From Massilia agrisoli (GTDB lineage: Bacteria; Pseudomonadota; Gammaproteobacteria; Burkholderiales; Burkholderiaceae_D), in NCBI RefSeq assembly GCF_020831365.1, contig NZ_JAJHPV010000013.1, positions 62,001 to 126,000 of the forward strand: a DNA stretch of 64,000 bases, given 5' to 3'. The translations under genes were made by a program, and so were the position numbers. The notes below the pieces were generated by a model. That model was not told the DNA's origin. It ran no database searches and worked only from the letters and a program-made list of their open reading frames with translations. Below are positions 27,144 through 36,885 of the stretch, piece after piece (position 1 is the first letter of the stretch; each line of letters starts with the position of its first letter).

Positions 27144-28067
27144 ATGCGACAAACGCTTTCCCCAGGTCGGCGCCAGGTCCTGCAGTCGTTGCTGGCTTTG
27201 GGTGGCGCTGCGGCGATGCCCCTGCGCGCTACTGCGCCAGCACCACTGCTGACGCATCGCATTCCATCGTCGGGCGAGGCCATGCCCGTGATCGGCCTTG
27301 GCAGCTGGATTACCTTCAACGTCGGCAATGACGCTGCCGCGCGCGCGGAATGCGCGGCCGTCATGCGCCAGTTCTTTGCAGCGGGCGGAAGGATGATCGA
27401 TTCGTCCCCGATGTACGGGTCGGCGCAGGATGTGATCGGCGATGGCTTGCAAAAGCTGGGCAATCCATCGCAGCTGTTCTCGGCCGACAAAGTGTGGACC
27501 AGTTCGAATGGTCCGGAGCAGATCGCTGATTCGCGCCGCAAATGGCATGTGCCCAGGTTCGACCTGCTACAGGTGCATAACCTGCTCGCGTGGGAACAGC
27601 ATCTGCCCATGCTGTTCGCGATGAAGAAAGCCGGCCAGTTACGTTATGTCGGCATCACCACTTCGGAGGGGCGGCGCCACGCCGACATCCTCAAGATCAT
27701 GGCCAGCCAGCCGATCGATTTTGTCCAGGTGACGTACAACGCGCTCGACCGTGAGGTGGAGCGTCGCATCCTGCCGCTGGCGCGAGAACGCAAGATCGCC
27801 GTGATCGCCAACCGGCCGTTCCGGCAGGGCGAGTTGACCGAGGCACTGCGGCGCCATCCCTTGCCGGCATGGGCAGCGGAGATCCGCTGCACCAGCTGGG
27901 CACAGGTGCTGCTCAAGTTCATCGTGTCGCATCCTGATATCACCTGCGCGATCCCGGCTACGTCGCAGGTGGCGCATGTGCGGGAGAACATGGCTGCGGG
28001 AGCAGGGCCCATGCCGGATGCGGCAATGCGCAACCTTATCAGCGCTCACATCGGACGCCTGCTGTGA
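27144..28067 (+). CDS. Aldo-keto reductase with Tat-type signal
   Basis: A 307-residue protein. The N-terminus carries the twin-arginine pattern SPGRRQVLQ followed by a hydrophobic stretch and an alanine-rich end (about residues 7-32), so periplasmic export in folded form with its cofactor is predicted. The aldo-keto reductase barrel has the tetrad residues in place: Asp and Tyr in IDSSPMYGS, Lys in SADKVW and His in LLQVHNL. Substrate unknown. Divergent from a LysR gene and joined by a 4-base GTGA overlap to a DUF6064-like membrane protein. Exported family members are uncommon but known. Confidence 0.84.
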   Translation: MRQTLSPGRRQVLQSLLALGGAAAMPLRATAPAPLLTHRIPSSGEAMPVIGLGSWITFNVGNDAAARAECAAVMRQFFAAGGRMIDSSPMYGSAQDVIGDGLQKLGNPSQLFSADKVWTSSNGPEQIADSRRKWHVPRFDLLQVHNLLAWEQHLPMLFAMKKAGQLRYVGITTSEGRRHADILKIMASQPIDFVQVTYNALDREVERRILPLARERKIAVIANRPFRQGELTEALRRHPLPAWAAEIRCTSWAQVLLKFIVSHPDITCAIPATSQVAHVRENMAAGAGPMPDAAMRNLISAHIGRLL

Positions 28068-28702
28068 GCGCGTGGGCGACGTACACGCTGTCCGACTTCC
28101 TGATGTTTTCGGCGCGGACCTACTACCGGCTCATCGAGCTGTATAACCTGGACGTGTGGCCGATGCACTTGCTAGCTGCCGCCATGGGCATTGCGCTGGT
28201 GATTTTGGCGTGGCGCGGCGGACGCATAGCGCCGGTCGTAATGGGACTGTGCTGGATCTGGGTAGCATGGGCGTTCCATGCCGAGCGATACGCGACGATC
28301 AATACGGCTGCGCCGTATTTCGCGGCGGGCTTCGCAATCCAGGGAGTGCTGTTGGTGTTCGTTGGGAGACTAATGGCCACGTACGACCGCTTTGCTTTCG
28401 GCCTCCTGATAGGGACATTGTTCGGCTACCCGCTGCTGGCGCTGGCCAGCGGACGCCCGTGGCAGCAGGCCGAAATGTTCGGCATCGCGCCCGACCCCAC
28501 TGTCGCAGTCACGCTTGTGGTTCTAGGGCTGTCAGCGCGTGTTCACTGGGCGCTTTGGCCCGTTCCCCTGTTATGGACTGCTGTCAGCGGCGCTACCCTG
28601 TGGACGATGGACGTTGCCGGCGCCTGGGTATTGCCGCTGATCGCTGTGCTGGCGTTGATGCTTACTCTACGAAGACGACTGCGCTTCGGGCCGGAACGCT
28701 GA
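28064..28702 (+). CDS. DUF6064-like integral membrane protein
   Basis: A 212-residue protein starting at the GTG of a GTGA overlap with the reductase gene. Six or seven hydrophobic segments are visible (for example [42 protein letters not shown]) and the tail is basic. Its N-terminal pattern (SDFLMFSARTYYRLIELYN) and topology match the DUF6064 family as I know it. No catalytic motif is apparent. Its last 41 bases overlap the 3' end of the pullulanase gene on the other strand. Function unknown. Confidence 0.72.
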   Translation: MSAWATYTLSDFLMFSARTYYRLIELYNLDVWPMHLLAAAMGIALVILAWRGGRIAPVVMGLCWIWVAWAFHAERYATINTAAPYFAAGFAIQGVLLVFVGRLMATYDRFAFGLLIGTLFGYPLLALASGRPWQQAEMFGIAPDPTVAVTLVVLGLSARVHWALWPVPLLWTAVSGATLWTMDVAGAWVLPLIAVLALMLTLRRRLRFGPER

Positions 28703-31388
28703 AGGTGCCGGTGGCGCTGTCGTAGCTCGCTTCCGCCACGCGCTTGTCCGACTTGTGCGCCGGGTGGATGCGCAGGGCTTTGCCCTTGGCTTCAGCCACG
28801 GTCACCTTATGGGCCACTTTGTCGACGTTGATGAAGTAGCTCACACCCTTGAAGTTCGCACCCGCGTAGCCTTTGCCGTCAATGTGCGCGGCGATGACAG
28901 TCGGTTCCTGCTGCGGGCCGGTGTTGAAGAAGCGCAGGCGCTGCTTGATGTCGTCCGCCGTGCGCAGGCGGAACAGCGTGCTGCTGGCGCGGATCGCAAG
29001 CAGGTCGCGGAAGACGTCGCGCGCGTAGGCGATGTCCGCCGGCGATGGCTTGAGCGCGGCGTTAGCCAGCAGCGGCTTGAGCAGCGCGTAGTCCTTGCCG
29101 TTGTCTTCCGCGCGCGGCAGGCCGGTACCAAAGTAGTTGTCCTGGTAAGTCCAGTCGATGCGGTTGAACCAGTCGCCGGAGTTGAAGCTGTTCCGGTCGA
29201 GCGACTTCGAGCGCAGCGTGTCGATGCCGGCGTGGTAGTACGCCACGCCCTGGCTGAAGGCGTTGATGGCGGCGCCCAGCATTTGCACGCGCGCGCGGTC
29301 TTCGGTACTGGTCGCTACCGGCAGCTTGAAGACGTTGATGTCGTACAGCGTGTGGTTATCGTGGTTCTCGACGTAGTTGACCGCTTCGCCAGGCTGGCTG
29401 GCGTAGCCTGCAGGCTGGCCGCCGTAGTCGATTTCCTGAAGCGTCTTCTTCTCGCCTTTGTAGGTCGTGAGCGGGTAAGTGCGCAGCGATCCAGCCAGGC
29501 CAACGCGAACCATGTCTGCGCTGTTCAACAGGTCCGTTGCCGGGCGTTTCTCGGTCGTGGCGTTCGGGTCGTACACCAGGCCGTTGATATAGCCCTGCAG
29601 CTTGAGCATCTTGTCGCCCGAGTCGCCGGCCGAGCCGCCGCGCACGTGGTCGCGCGCACGATCGCTGAACGTGCCGATGCCGCTGCCGTTAAGGGAGAGC
29701 TGCGACGCCTGCACAAAGCGCGCGCCGTCCGCCACTTCGCCGAAATTCCAGCCTTCGCCGATCAGTTGAACATGCCGGCCCGCGGCCTTGTCGACGCGCT
29801 TCTGCAGCTGTTCCATTACCGAGCGTGGCTGGTGGCCCATCAGGTCGAAGCGGAACGAATCGATCTTGTATTCCCGCGTCCACAGCTCGGCCGAGTCGAC
29901 CATCAGCTTGCCCATCATGAGGTTTTCAGTTGCGGTGTTGTCGCAGCAGGTGGACTGCTCGACGCCGCCGGTGGCGTTCAGGCGGTGGTAGTAGCCTGGC
30001 ACGATCCGGTCGAGCACCGACTTTTCTTTCTGGCCCGAAGCGAAGGTGTGGTTGTAGACGACGTCCATGCCGACGCGCAGGCCAGTGCGGTGCAGGTTCA
30101 TGACCATGTCGCGGAACTCGATGATGCGCTTTGCGCCGTCAGCCGGGTCGCTGGCGAAGCTGCCTTCCGGCGCGCTGTAGTGGTACGGGTCGTAGCCCCA
30201 GTTGAAGCAATCGGTTTCCGCCGTCTTCTGGACCAGCGCCTGCTGCGCATCGCTGTCCGGTGCGCCCGTAGGCGCAGGCTGCGCGCATCCTTGCTCGGGC
30301 ACGCTGCCGATGTCATACACCGGCAGCAGGTGCACGTCGGTCATCCCGGAGCGCGCGAGGGCAGCCAGGTGCTTCATGCCGTTTGATTTGAACTCGCCGA
30401 ACGCGGCGTACTTGCCGCGGTTGGCGGCACTCACGCTGTCGTCGTTGATCGAGAAGTCGCGCACATGCAGTTCGTAGATCGCCATGTCGGTCTGCGCCTT
30501 CACCGTTGCCGGTGCCTTGTGGCTGTCCCAGCCCTTTGGCTTGAGCCCTGGCGCCGACAGGTCGGCGATGTAGCTGCGCTTCGAGTCGGTGGTCAGGCTG
30601 ACCGAGTACGGGTCGGTGACCATGTTGCGGACAACTCCCACCCCGTCGACGACCACGTCCACCGCGTACTTGTAGTATTTGCCGCTCATGTCGGCTGGCT
30701 TCGACGCACTCCACACGCCGCTTTTTGCATCGCGCTTCATTTGTACGATGGCGGTCGCGCGCGCGCTGCCATTGTCGAAGGTGCAGACCGATACATCGCG
30801 TGCAGTCGGCGCCCACAGCTTGAAGGATGTGCGGCCCTTGCCAACGGTCGCGCCGAGGTCGCCCACCTTCGCGGCGGCGGCATACAGTTCATCCAGTGCG
30901 CCGGCGGACTGGATGCGGGTAGCGGCGATAACCGTGCCGTCAGCCGCTTCATGCACCAGCACCAGCTGCTGGCGGTGCAGTCCGGGCAGTGCCGCCATGT
31001 CTTTTTTCGCTACCGCGAGCACCGGACCCTGCGCTACATACTTGAACCGGCTGCTGGCTGCCGCTGGAACGCTGCCTTTGAATACGGCCAGCGTCAGCGC
31101 GCCTGCCGCGCCGCTTACCTTCGCGCCCTTCATTGCGCTGATCGCGGCTGTGGGTGAGTGGTAGAGCTTAAAGCTGCCGGCTGCATCGGCGCCCGGCCAC
31201 TTGACCAGGCCTGCGTTAAGCCACACCGCGCGCGCATCGTACTGTGATGGCGCAGCCTGGACCACGGTCTGGAATGAGGGCGCGTCGCACGCCTCGATCG
31301 GTGCGGCGGCATGTACTGCGCCGGAAACGCAGGCAGCGGTACCGGCGAGGGACAATCGGACTAGGACTTGGCGGGAGATGGGGCGCAT
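28662..31388 (-). CDS. pulA: Secreted pullulanase-type alpha-1,6-glucosidase
   Basis: A 908-residue protein with a signal peptide (cleavage near AVHA-AA). Starch-binding and N2-type domains come first, then a CBM48-like E-set domain ([12 protein letters not shown]) and a GH13 barrel with the pullulanase hallmark NWGYDP. Catalytic sites: DVVYNH, nucleophile in SFRFDLMGH, acid/base in [10 protein letters not shown] and stabiliser in VENHDNH. It cleaves alpha-1,6 branches of pullulan or amylopectin. It lacks the lipobox of Klebsiella PulA, so it should be free in the periplasm or medium. A locus operator lies 84 bases upstream of the start. The 3' end overlaps the DUF6064 gene by 41 bases in convergent orientation. 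Confidence 0.92.
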   Translation of the reverse strand: MRPISRQVLVRLSLAGTAACVSGAVHAAAPIEACDAPSFQTVVQAAPSQYDARAVWLNAGLVKWPGADAAGSFKLYHSPTAAISAMKGAKVSGAAGALTLAVFKGSVPAAASSRFKYVAQGPVLAVAKKDMAALPGLHRQQLVLVHEAADGTVIAATRIQSAGALDELYAAAAKVGDLGATVGKGRTSFKLWAPTARDVSVCTFDNGSARATAIVQMKRDAKSGVWSASKPADMSGKYYKYAVDVVVDGVGVVRNMVTDPYSVSLTTDSKRSYIADLSAPGLKPKGWDSHKAPATVKAQTDMAIYELHVRDFSINDDSVSAANRGKYAAFGEFKSNGMKHLAALARSGMTDVHLLPVYDIGSVPEQGCAQPAPTGAPDSDAQQALVQKTAETDCFNWGYDPYHYSAPEGSFASDPADGAKRIIEFRDMVMNLHRTGLRVGMDVVYNHTFASGQKEKSVLDRIVPGYYHRLNATGGVEQSTCCDNTATENLMMGKLMVDSAELWTREYKIDSFRFDLMGHQPRSVMEQLQKRVDKAAGRHVQLIGEGWNFGEVADGARFVQASQLSLNGSGIGTFSDRARDHVRGGSAGDSGDKMLKLQGYINGLVYDPNATTEKRPATDLLNSADMVRVGLAGSLRTYPLTTYKGEKKTLQEIDYGGQPAGYASQPGEAVNYVENHDNHTLYDINVFKLPVATSTEDRARVQMLGAAINAFSQGVAYYHAGIDTLRSKSLDRNSFNSGDWFNRIDWTYQDNYFGTGLPRAEDNGKDYALLKPLLANAALKPSPADIAYARDVFRDLLAIRASSTLFRLRTADDIKQRLRFFNTGPQQEPTVIAAHIDGKGYAGANFKGVSYFINVDKVAHKVTVAEAKGKALRIHPAHKSDKRVAEASYDSATGTFSVPARSAVVFVE

Positions 31389-31471
31389 GGCTGTCTCGAA
31401 GAATGGTTGTTATAAAATTACAGGCTGTATGGACGCAAGGCGTCCTGCTTCCTCCATGGTAGCGCAATCTT

Positions 31472-31486
31472 TGTAGCTTTACTACG
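31472..31486. promoter_or_regulatory. Operator 6 upstream of pullulanase
   Basis: TGTAGCTTTACTACG, two mismatches from TGTAGT-N3-ACTACA, lies between the POT gene end and the pullulanase start. Confidence 0.65.
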
Positions 31487-31497
31487 TGGATTTAAAT

Positions 31498-31520
31498 GCC
31501 CCTCCCAGGACGGGAGGGGC
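31498..31520 (-). terminator. Terminator hairpin after the POT transporter gene
   Basis: GCCCCTCCC (31498-31506) pairs with GGGAGGGGC (31512-31520) across 5 bases. On the minus strand it is followed by an AT-rich stretch rather than a pure T run. Confidence 0.7.
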
Positions 31521-31528
31521 GGTTTGGA

Positions 31529-33124
31529 TCAGGCCGTGGCGACCTTGGTGTCGACGCGGTAGTTGTCGACCATGCGGTAGCGCATGGCGTACAGGCCGAA
31601 TGCAATGGCTGCCGCAAACGCGAAGGCGGCAAAGAAGAACATCTGGAAGGCCATCACGCCGACCCCGCTGTTTGCAATCTGCGCGAGGACAGCTTCGTTC
31701 TTGACCGCCTGGTTGACGATCAGGACCCACAGGCTGCCGACGGTGGTGGCGAGGAACCAGAACGCCATGATCACGCCCTTCATCGAGGCCGGGGCCTGGC
31801 TGTAGGCGAATTCAAGCCCGGTCGCAGAGACGAGCACCTCGCCGAATGTGAGCAGCGCGTATGGCAGGATTTGCCACGCCATCGACATCGGCTCGCCGCC
31901 GTCCATCGCAACCTGGATCATGCCGATCACGATCCATGACAGCGCCGAGAACACGATACCTACCGTCATGCGGCGCAGCGCGGTCGGTTCGATACCAACC
32001 TTGCGGATCAGCGGATACAGCACCAGGTTGTTGAACGGGATGAGGATCATCACGAGCAGCGGGTTCAACGCCTGCATCTGCGCAGGCAAAATGGTGAACT
32101 CCGTGCCGAATGCGGCCACCGTCGGCACCATCGACTGGGCCTGTACGATCCAGGTGGAGGCCTTCTGGTCAAACAGGGACCAGAACGGCGTCGACAGGCC
32201 GAACACGATCAGGATGCGCAGCACTGCGCGCACGCCGTCGACCGCTTCGTCAGGGTGAATGCCGCGCGCCCGCTCGAGCTGCATCGAGGTGCCGATGCCG
32301 CCACCTGCCAGCAGCAGCACTACCGCGGTACACGCGGCGATGACAAAGCCCCACTGCGGGCTCATGGCGAGTGCAGCGAGGGCGCCGACTGCAGCGATGC
32401 CTGCGACAACCAGGCCGGGACGCGACTGCCCCGGCTTTGCGGCAAGCAGGGCGGTGCGCGCCACACGGGTGAACGAATTCGGATCTGCTGGCGCCGGCGG
32501 TACGTTGACGTACTTTTTACGGCCCGACCAGAACACCATCGTGGCGATGAACATGAGGATGCCGGGGATGCCGAACGCGATCGACGGGCCGAAGTCTTTC
32601 AGGAAGATTGGCATCAGCAGCGAGGCGAAGAACGAGCCGAAGTTGATCATCCAGTAGAACGCATCGAACACGATCTTCGCCTTGCCCTTGTTGGTCTGGT
32701 CGAACTGGTCGCCGACAAACGAGGAGATCAACGGCTTGATGCCGCCCGAACCGAGCGCAATCAGGAACAAGCCGAAATAGAAGCCATTCAGGTTGTCGTC
32801 CCAGATCGCCAGGCAGGCGTGGCCCGCGCAGTAGACAAGGCTGAGCCAGAAAATGGTGTCGTATTTGCCGAAGAAGCGGTCGGCCAGCCAGCCGCCGAGC
32901 AGCGGGAAGAAGTACACGCCGATCACGAAGGTGTGGAACACATGCTTGGCTTCGCCCGCGCGTTCCGGCTCCGGCATGAACAGGAGCAGGGTGCTGATCA
33001 GGAACGGGGTGAGGATGTTCCGCATCCCGTAGAAGCTGAACCGTTCGCACCCTTCGGTTGCGACGATGAACGGGATTTGCCGGGGCATTTTCCCCGTCCC
33101 GCTTTGAATTTCTGCCTGCGACAT
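31529..33124 (-). CDS. POT/PTR-family proton-coupled oligopeptide transporter
   Basis: A 531-residue membrane protein. The ERFSFYGMRNIL motif matches the POT-family ExxERFxYYG signature on helix 1, and LGGWLADRFFGKY and FYWMINFGSF are family landmarks. It imports di- or tripeptides, or in some members other small molecules, by proton symport. The ATG at 33124 has GGAGCG at a good distance; an upstream in-frame ATG adds 16 unlikely residues. It is divergent from the alpha-glucosidase gene, and the shared region carries operator 7. Presence of a peptide carrier inside a starch locus is a little unexpected and may reflect co-regulation. Confidence 0.88.
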   Translation of the reverse strand: MSQAEIQSGTGKMPRQIPFIVATEGCERFSFYGMRNILTPFLISTLLLFMPEPERAGEAKHVFHTFVIGVYFFPLLGGWLADRFFGKYDTIFWLSLVYCAGHACLAIWDDNLNGFYFGLFLIALGSGGIKPLISSFVGDQFDQTNKGKAKIVFDAFYWMINFGSFFASLLMPIFLKDFGPSIAFGIPGILMFIATMVFWSGRKKYVNVPPAPADPNSFTRVARTALLAAKPGQSRPGLVVAGIAAVGALAALAMSPQWGFVIAACTAVVLLLAGGGIGTSMQLERARGIHPDEAVDGVRAVLRILIVFGLSTPFWSLFDQKASTWIVQAQSMVPTVAAFGTEFTILPAQMQALNPLLVMILIPFNNLVLYPLIRKVGIEPTALRRMTVGIVFSALSWIVIGMIQVAMDGGEPMSMAWQILPYALLTFGEVLVSATGLEFAYSQAPASMKGVIMAFWFLATTVGSLWVLIVNQAVKNEAVLAQIANSGVGVMAFQMFFFAAFAFAAAIAFGLYAMRYRMVDNYRVDTKVATA

Positions 33125-33210
33125 TTTCGCTCCGAATGTTTTTAACAGACGCGATGCTAAGCGGAAGCGCAAATGCTGGCAACAGATAATTGTTGAGCCT
33201 TAAACATAGC

Positions 33211-33225
33211 TGTAGTTTGACTACT
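33211..33225. promoter_or_regulatory. Operator 7 between POT and alpha-glucosidase genes
   Basis: TGTAGTTTGACTACT matches TGTAGT-N3-ACTACA at all but the last base. It is 87 bases upstream of the POT start and 153 upstream of the alpha-glucosidase start. A second partial half (GTAGT) follows at 33261. Confidence 0.72.
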
Positions 33226-33377
33226 GATCTGCAAAAGTTATGCCCGTCGATTTTTGTTAAGTAGTTGATTTTAAAAGGTATGTACGAAGAAGGGTGACTC
33301 GGTGGGAAATTGTAAAACGTCGATAAGTCATGTATATTGTGTACAAATTCCTGTCTCGCATTTCACCGGACCCAGCC

Positions 33378-35018
33378 ATGAACAAAGACCTCGCCCAGCA
33401 ATCCGCCGAAAATCCCACCTGGTATCGTGAAGCAATCATCTATCAGGTGTATCCACGCAGCTTCCTTGACTCCAATGGTGATGGCGTTGGCGACCTGCCG
33501 GGCATTACCTCGAAGCTCGACTACATTGCGAGCCTGGGCGTCGATATTGTCTGGCTGTCGCCGTACTTCAAGTCGCCGATGAAGGACTTTGGCTACGACA
33601 TTTCCGACTACTGCGACGTCGACCCGATGTTCGGCACACTGTCCGACTTCGACGCCCTGATCGCCAAGGCGCACAGCCTGGGCCTCAAGATCATGATCGA
33701 CCAGGTGATGTCGCACACCGCTGAAGTCCACCCGTGGTTCGTCGAGAGCCGCAAGAGCCGCGACAATCCGAAGGCCGACTGGTACGTATGGGCCGACCCG
33801 CTCCCGGACGGCAACCCGCCCAACAACTGGCTGTCCGTTTTCGGCGGCTCGTCGTGGCAGTGGGACAGCCGCCGCAAGCAGTACTACCTGCATAACTTCC
33901 TGGCCAGCCAGCCGGACATGAACTTCCATAATCCGGAAGTCCAGCAGGCGCACCTCGATGCGCTGCGCTTCTGGCTCGCGCGCGGCGTCGACGGCGTGCG
34001 TATGGATGCGTGTAACTTCCACTTCCACGACACCAAACTGCGCAGCAACCCGGCCGCTACCAAACGCGATACCGCTACCGTCACCGACGTGAACCCGTAC
34101 GGCATGCAGGCGCACGTGTACGACAAGACCCAGCCCGAAAACCTGGCCTTCCTGCAGAAGATCCGCACGCTGCTGAACGAATTCGGCGCGGTGGCGATTG
34201 GCGAAGTAGGCGCGGACGACGCGCTTGGCGTGATGGCCGAGTACACCGCCGACAACGACAAGCTGCACATGGCCTACAGCTTCAACCTGCTGACCCCGCA
34301 GTTCTCGGCGGCCCACATCCGCACGCAGGTCGAAGAATTCGAAGCGCGCGTCAAGGGCGGCTGGGCCTCGTGGTCGGTCGGTAACCACGACGCGATCCGC
34401 GTGATGACGCGCTGGGGCGGCGACAACCCGACGCCTGCGCTGGCCAAGCTGGTGCTGGCGATGCAGCTCTCCCTCAAGGGTACGCCTTGCCTGTACCAGG
34501 GCGACGAGCTGGCGCTGACTGAAGCGGACGTACCGTTCGAACTGCTGCAGGACCCGTATGGCATCACGTTCTGGCCCGAGTTCAAGGGCCGTGACGGCTG
34601 CCGTACGCCGATTCCATGGACCAGCGAGAAGCCGAACGCCGGCTTCACGACCGGCAAGCCGTGGCTGCCGGTGGCCGAGCCGCACATCGCGGTGGCGGCG
34701 TCGGTACAGGAGAACGACCCTGAGTCGCCGCTCAACTTCGCGCGTCGTTTGATCAAGTGGCGCCGCAATACGCCGCAGCTGACGCGCGGCGAGATTGTGT
34801 TCTTCGATGCGCCGGAACCGGTGCTGGCGCTGCGCCGCGACCTGGCCGGGCATCCGGGCGTGGTGGCGGTGTTCAACCTCGGAGCGAAGCCGGTCGAGGT
34901 GGATTTGCCGGCGGTTGCTGGTGCGGTTGAAATGACCGGCCACGGGCTGCAGGGCAGTGTGGTTGGGACGAAGGTCACACTGCCGGCTTACGGTGGATGG
35001 TTTGGAACGGTCAATTGA
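33378..35018 (+). CDS. Cytoplasmic GH13_23 alpha-glucosidase
   Basis: A 546-residue enzyme without signal peptide. Motifs: QVYPRSF with DSNGDGVGDL (calcium loop), DQVMSHT in place of the usual NH, nucleophile Asp210 (GVRMDACNF), acid/base Glu276 (AIGEVGADD) and stabiliser Asp338 (VGNHDAIRV). Spacing and the MSHT variant match subfamily GH13_23, which includes Halomonas HaG and Xanthomonas alpha-glucosyl-transferring glucosidase. It should release glucose from maltose and short maltodextrins, possibly with transglucosylation. The start at 33378 is chosen because alignment to the family begins near there; another in-frame ATG lies 48 bases upstream. The glucokinase fusion follows after 31 bases, giving an operon from maltose to glucose-6-phosphate. 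Confidence 0.92.
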   Translation: MNKDLAQQSAENPTWYREAIIYQVYPRSFLDSNGDGVGDLPGITSKLDYIASLGVDIVWLSPYFKSPMKDFGYDISDYCDVDPMFGTLSDFDALIAKAHSLGLKIMIDQVMSHTAEVHPWFVESRKSRDNPKADWYVWADPLPDGNPPNNWLSVFGGSSWQWDSRRKQYYLHNFLASQPDMNFHNPEVQQAHLDALRFWLARGVDGVRMDACNFHFHDTKLRSNPAATKRDTATVTDVNPYGMQAHVYDKTQPENLAFLQKIRTLLNEFGAVAIGEVGADDALGVMAEYTADNDKLHMAYSFNLLTPQFSAAHIRTQVEEFEARVKGGWASWSVGNHDAIRVMTRWGGDNPTPALAKLVLAMQLSLKGTPCLYQGDELALTEADVPFELLQDPYGITFWPEFKGRDGCRTPIPWTSEKPNAGFTTGKPWLPVAEPHIAVAASVQENDPESPLNFARRLIKWRRNTPQLTRGEIVFFDAPEPVLALRRDLAGHPGVVAVFNLGAKPVEVDLPAVAGAVEMTGHGLQGSVVGTKVTLPAYGGWFGTVN

Positions 35019-35049
35019 TCTTTGTGTGTAGGGCTAAGGACGCTACCAA

Positions 35050-36882
35050 ATGACCAGCCTTCCACGTACCGCCTTCGCTGACGGCCCGCGCCTGCTGGCT
35101 GACATCGGCGCAACGCACGCGCGCCTCACCCTCGAAACCGCTCCCGGCATCTTCGGGTCGGTGCGCGTCCTGCGCTGCGATGACTTCGATGGCATCGTCG
35201 CGCTGCTGCGCTTCTACCTCGCGGACCACGCAGGCGTCACGCTCCACCACGCCGCGCTCGCGGTCGCAAACCCCATCAACGGCGACCAGGTCCGCATGAC
35301 CAACCGCGCGTGGGAGTTTTCCACCGACGCGGTGCGCCGTGAGCTCGGCCTGCATACGCTCCTGATCGTCAACGACTTCACCGCGCTTGCCATGGCCCTG
35401 CCGAGCCTCAAGCCCGAAGACCTGATGCAGGTCGGCCCCGGCACCGCTGGCGCCAACGCTGTCGTCGGCGTCCTTGGACCCGGCACCGGCCTTGGCGTGT
35501 CCGCCGTGATCCCGACAGTCGACGGTTTCGTCACCCTGGGCAGCGAAGGAGGGCACATGAACTTCGCGCCCGCCAACGAGCGCGAGTTCGCCATCCTGCA
35601 GTACGCGTGGAAGGAGTGGTCGCACGTGTCCAACGAGCGCCTGATCTCAGGCCCCGGCATGGAGATCATCTACCGCGCCCTGGCGCAGCGCAACGGCGTC
35701 AAGGCCGCGCCGCGCACCTCGCCCGACATCATCACCGGCGCCCTCGACGAGCGCGATCCGCTGTGCCTTGAAGTGCTCGACTGCTTCAGCGGCATGCTGG
35801 GCGGAGCCGCAGCAAACCTGGCGGTGACCCTCGGCGCCTTTGGCGGCATCTTTATCGGCGGCGGCATCGTGCCGCGCATGGGCGAGTGGTTTGCGACCTC
35901 GTCGTTTCGCGCACGCTTCGAAGCAAAAGGCCGCTTTTCGGATTACCTGGCCAGTATCCCAACCTATGTGATCACCACGCCGCACCCGGCGCTGCGGGGT
36001 GTCGCCACGATCCTGTCGGAGCACCTGCGCGGCCGCAGCGGCGCGAACACGCTGATGGAGCGCATCGGCCACTTGCAGCACGAGCTGACGCCAGCGGAGC
36101 AGCGCGTGGCGAAGCTGGTGCTGGAGCAGCCGCGCCTCGTCCTGAACGAGCCGATCGCGGAGATCGCGCGCTTTGCCGACGTCAGCCAGCCCACCGTCAT
36201 CCGCTTTTGCCGCTCGCTGGGCTTCCTTGGCCTGGCCGACTTCAAGCTGAAGTTCGCCAGCAGCCTGACCGGTGCGATCCCGGTACGGCACAGCCAGGTG
36301 CGCACCGGTGACAGCACACACGACCTGTCGGCAAAGGTAATCGACAATACCGTGTCAGCGATCCTGAAGTTCCGCGACCAGCTCGACGTGCGTTCGATCG
36401 ACCGCGCCATTGAACTGGTGAGCAAGGCGAACCGGGTCGAGTTCTACGCGATGGGTAATTCACGCGTGGTGGCGCTCGATGGCCAGCACAAGTTCTTCCG
36501 CTTCCGCATTCCGACGTCCGCTTATGGCGATTCGCACCTGTTCACGCTTGCCGCGGGCCTGCTCAAGGCGGGGGATGTGGTGATTGCGATTTCAAATTCC
36601 GGGCGTTTGCCGGAACTACTGGAGGCGGTCGATGCTGCCCGCGCCGCGGGCGCCGACGTGATTGCAATAACCAGCAGCGGTTCGCCGCTGGCCAGGCGCG
36701 CCAGCGTGTGCCTGGCGGTTGACCATGCCGAGGACAGTACGACCTTCCTGTCGATGATCTCGCGGATGCTCCAACTACTATTGATTGATATTGTGTCGGT
36801 CGGGATTTCGCTCGACAGCAATGGGAAGGAACTGGTCGAGGCGGATCACCGGCGCATGATGATCTCGCACCTCGATAGCTGA
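35050..36882 (+). CDS. glk: Bifunctional glucokinase / RpiR (HexR-like) regulator, copy 2
   Basis: A 610-residue paralogue of the protein at 24139, with the same order: glucokinase (DIGATHARL, VNDFTAL, GPGTGLGVSA, SEGGHMNFAP, GGGIVPRMG), RpiR helix-turn-helix with an identical recognition stretch SQPTVIRFCRSLGF, and a C-terminal SIS domain. The two differ by scattered substitutions, in the N-terminal 10-15 residues and at the very C-terminus. It lies 31 bases after the alpha-glucosidase gene and would phosphorylate the glucose released there while sensing a hexose phosphate. Identical recognition helices imply the same DNA targets for both copies. It ends 3 bases before a convergent gene. Confidence 0.92.
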   Translation: MTSLPRTAFADGPRLLADIGATHARLTLETAPGIFGSVRVLRCDDFDGIVALLRFYLADHAGVTLHHAALAVANPINGDQVRMTNRAWEFSTDAVRRELGLHTLLIVNDFTALAMALPSLKPEDLMQVGPGTAGANAVVGVLGPGTGLGVSAVIPTVDGFVTLGSEGGHMNFAPANEREFAILQYAWKEWSHVSNERLISGPGMEIIYRALAQRNGVKAAPRTSPDIITGALDERDPLCLEVLDCFSGMLGGAAANLAVTLGAFGGIFIGGGIVPRMGEWFATSSFRARFEAKGRFSDYLASIPTYVITTPHPALRGVATILSEHLRGRSGANTLMERIGHLQHELTPAEQRVAKLVLEQPRLVLNEPIAEIARFADVSQPTVIRFCRSLGFLGLADFKLKFASSLTGAIPVRHSQVRTGDSTHDLSAKVIDNTVSAILKFRDQLDVRSIDRAIELVSKANRVEFYAMGNSRVVALDGQHKFFRFRIPTSAYGDSHLFTLAAGLLKAGDVVIAISNSGRLPELLEAVDAARAAGADVIAITSSGSPLARRASVCLAVDHAEDSTTFLSMISRMLQLLLIDIVSVGISLDSNGKELVEADHRRMMISHLDS

Positions 36883-36885
36883 GCG

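Noticed and set aside
33331-33345. TGTATATTGTGTACA as another regulon operator
   Set aside because: It is palindromic at the ends only and lacks the AGT/ACT parts of the motif. It is close to the alpha-glucosidase start, and I treat it as chance.
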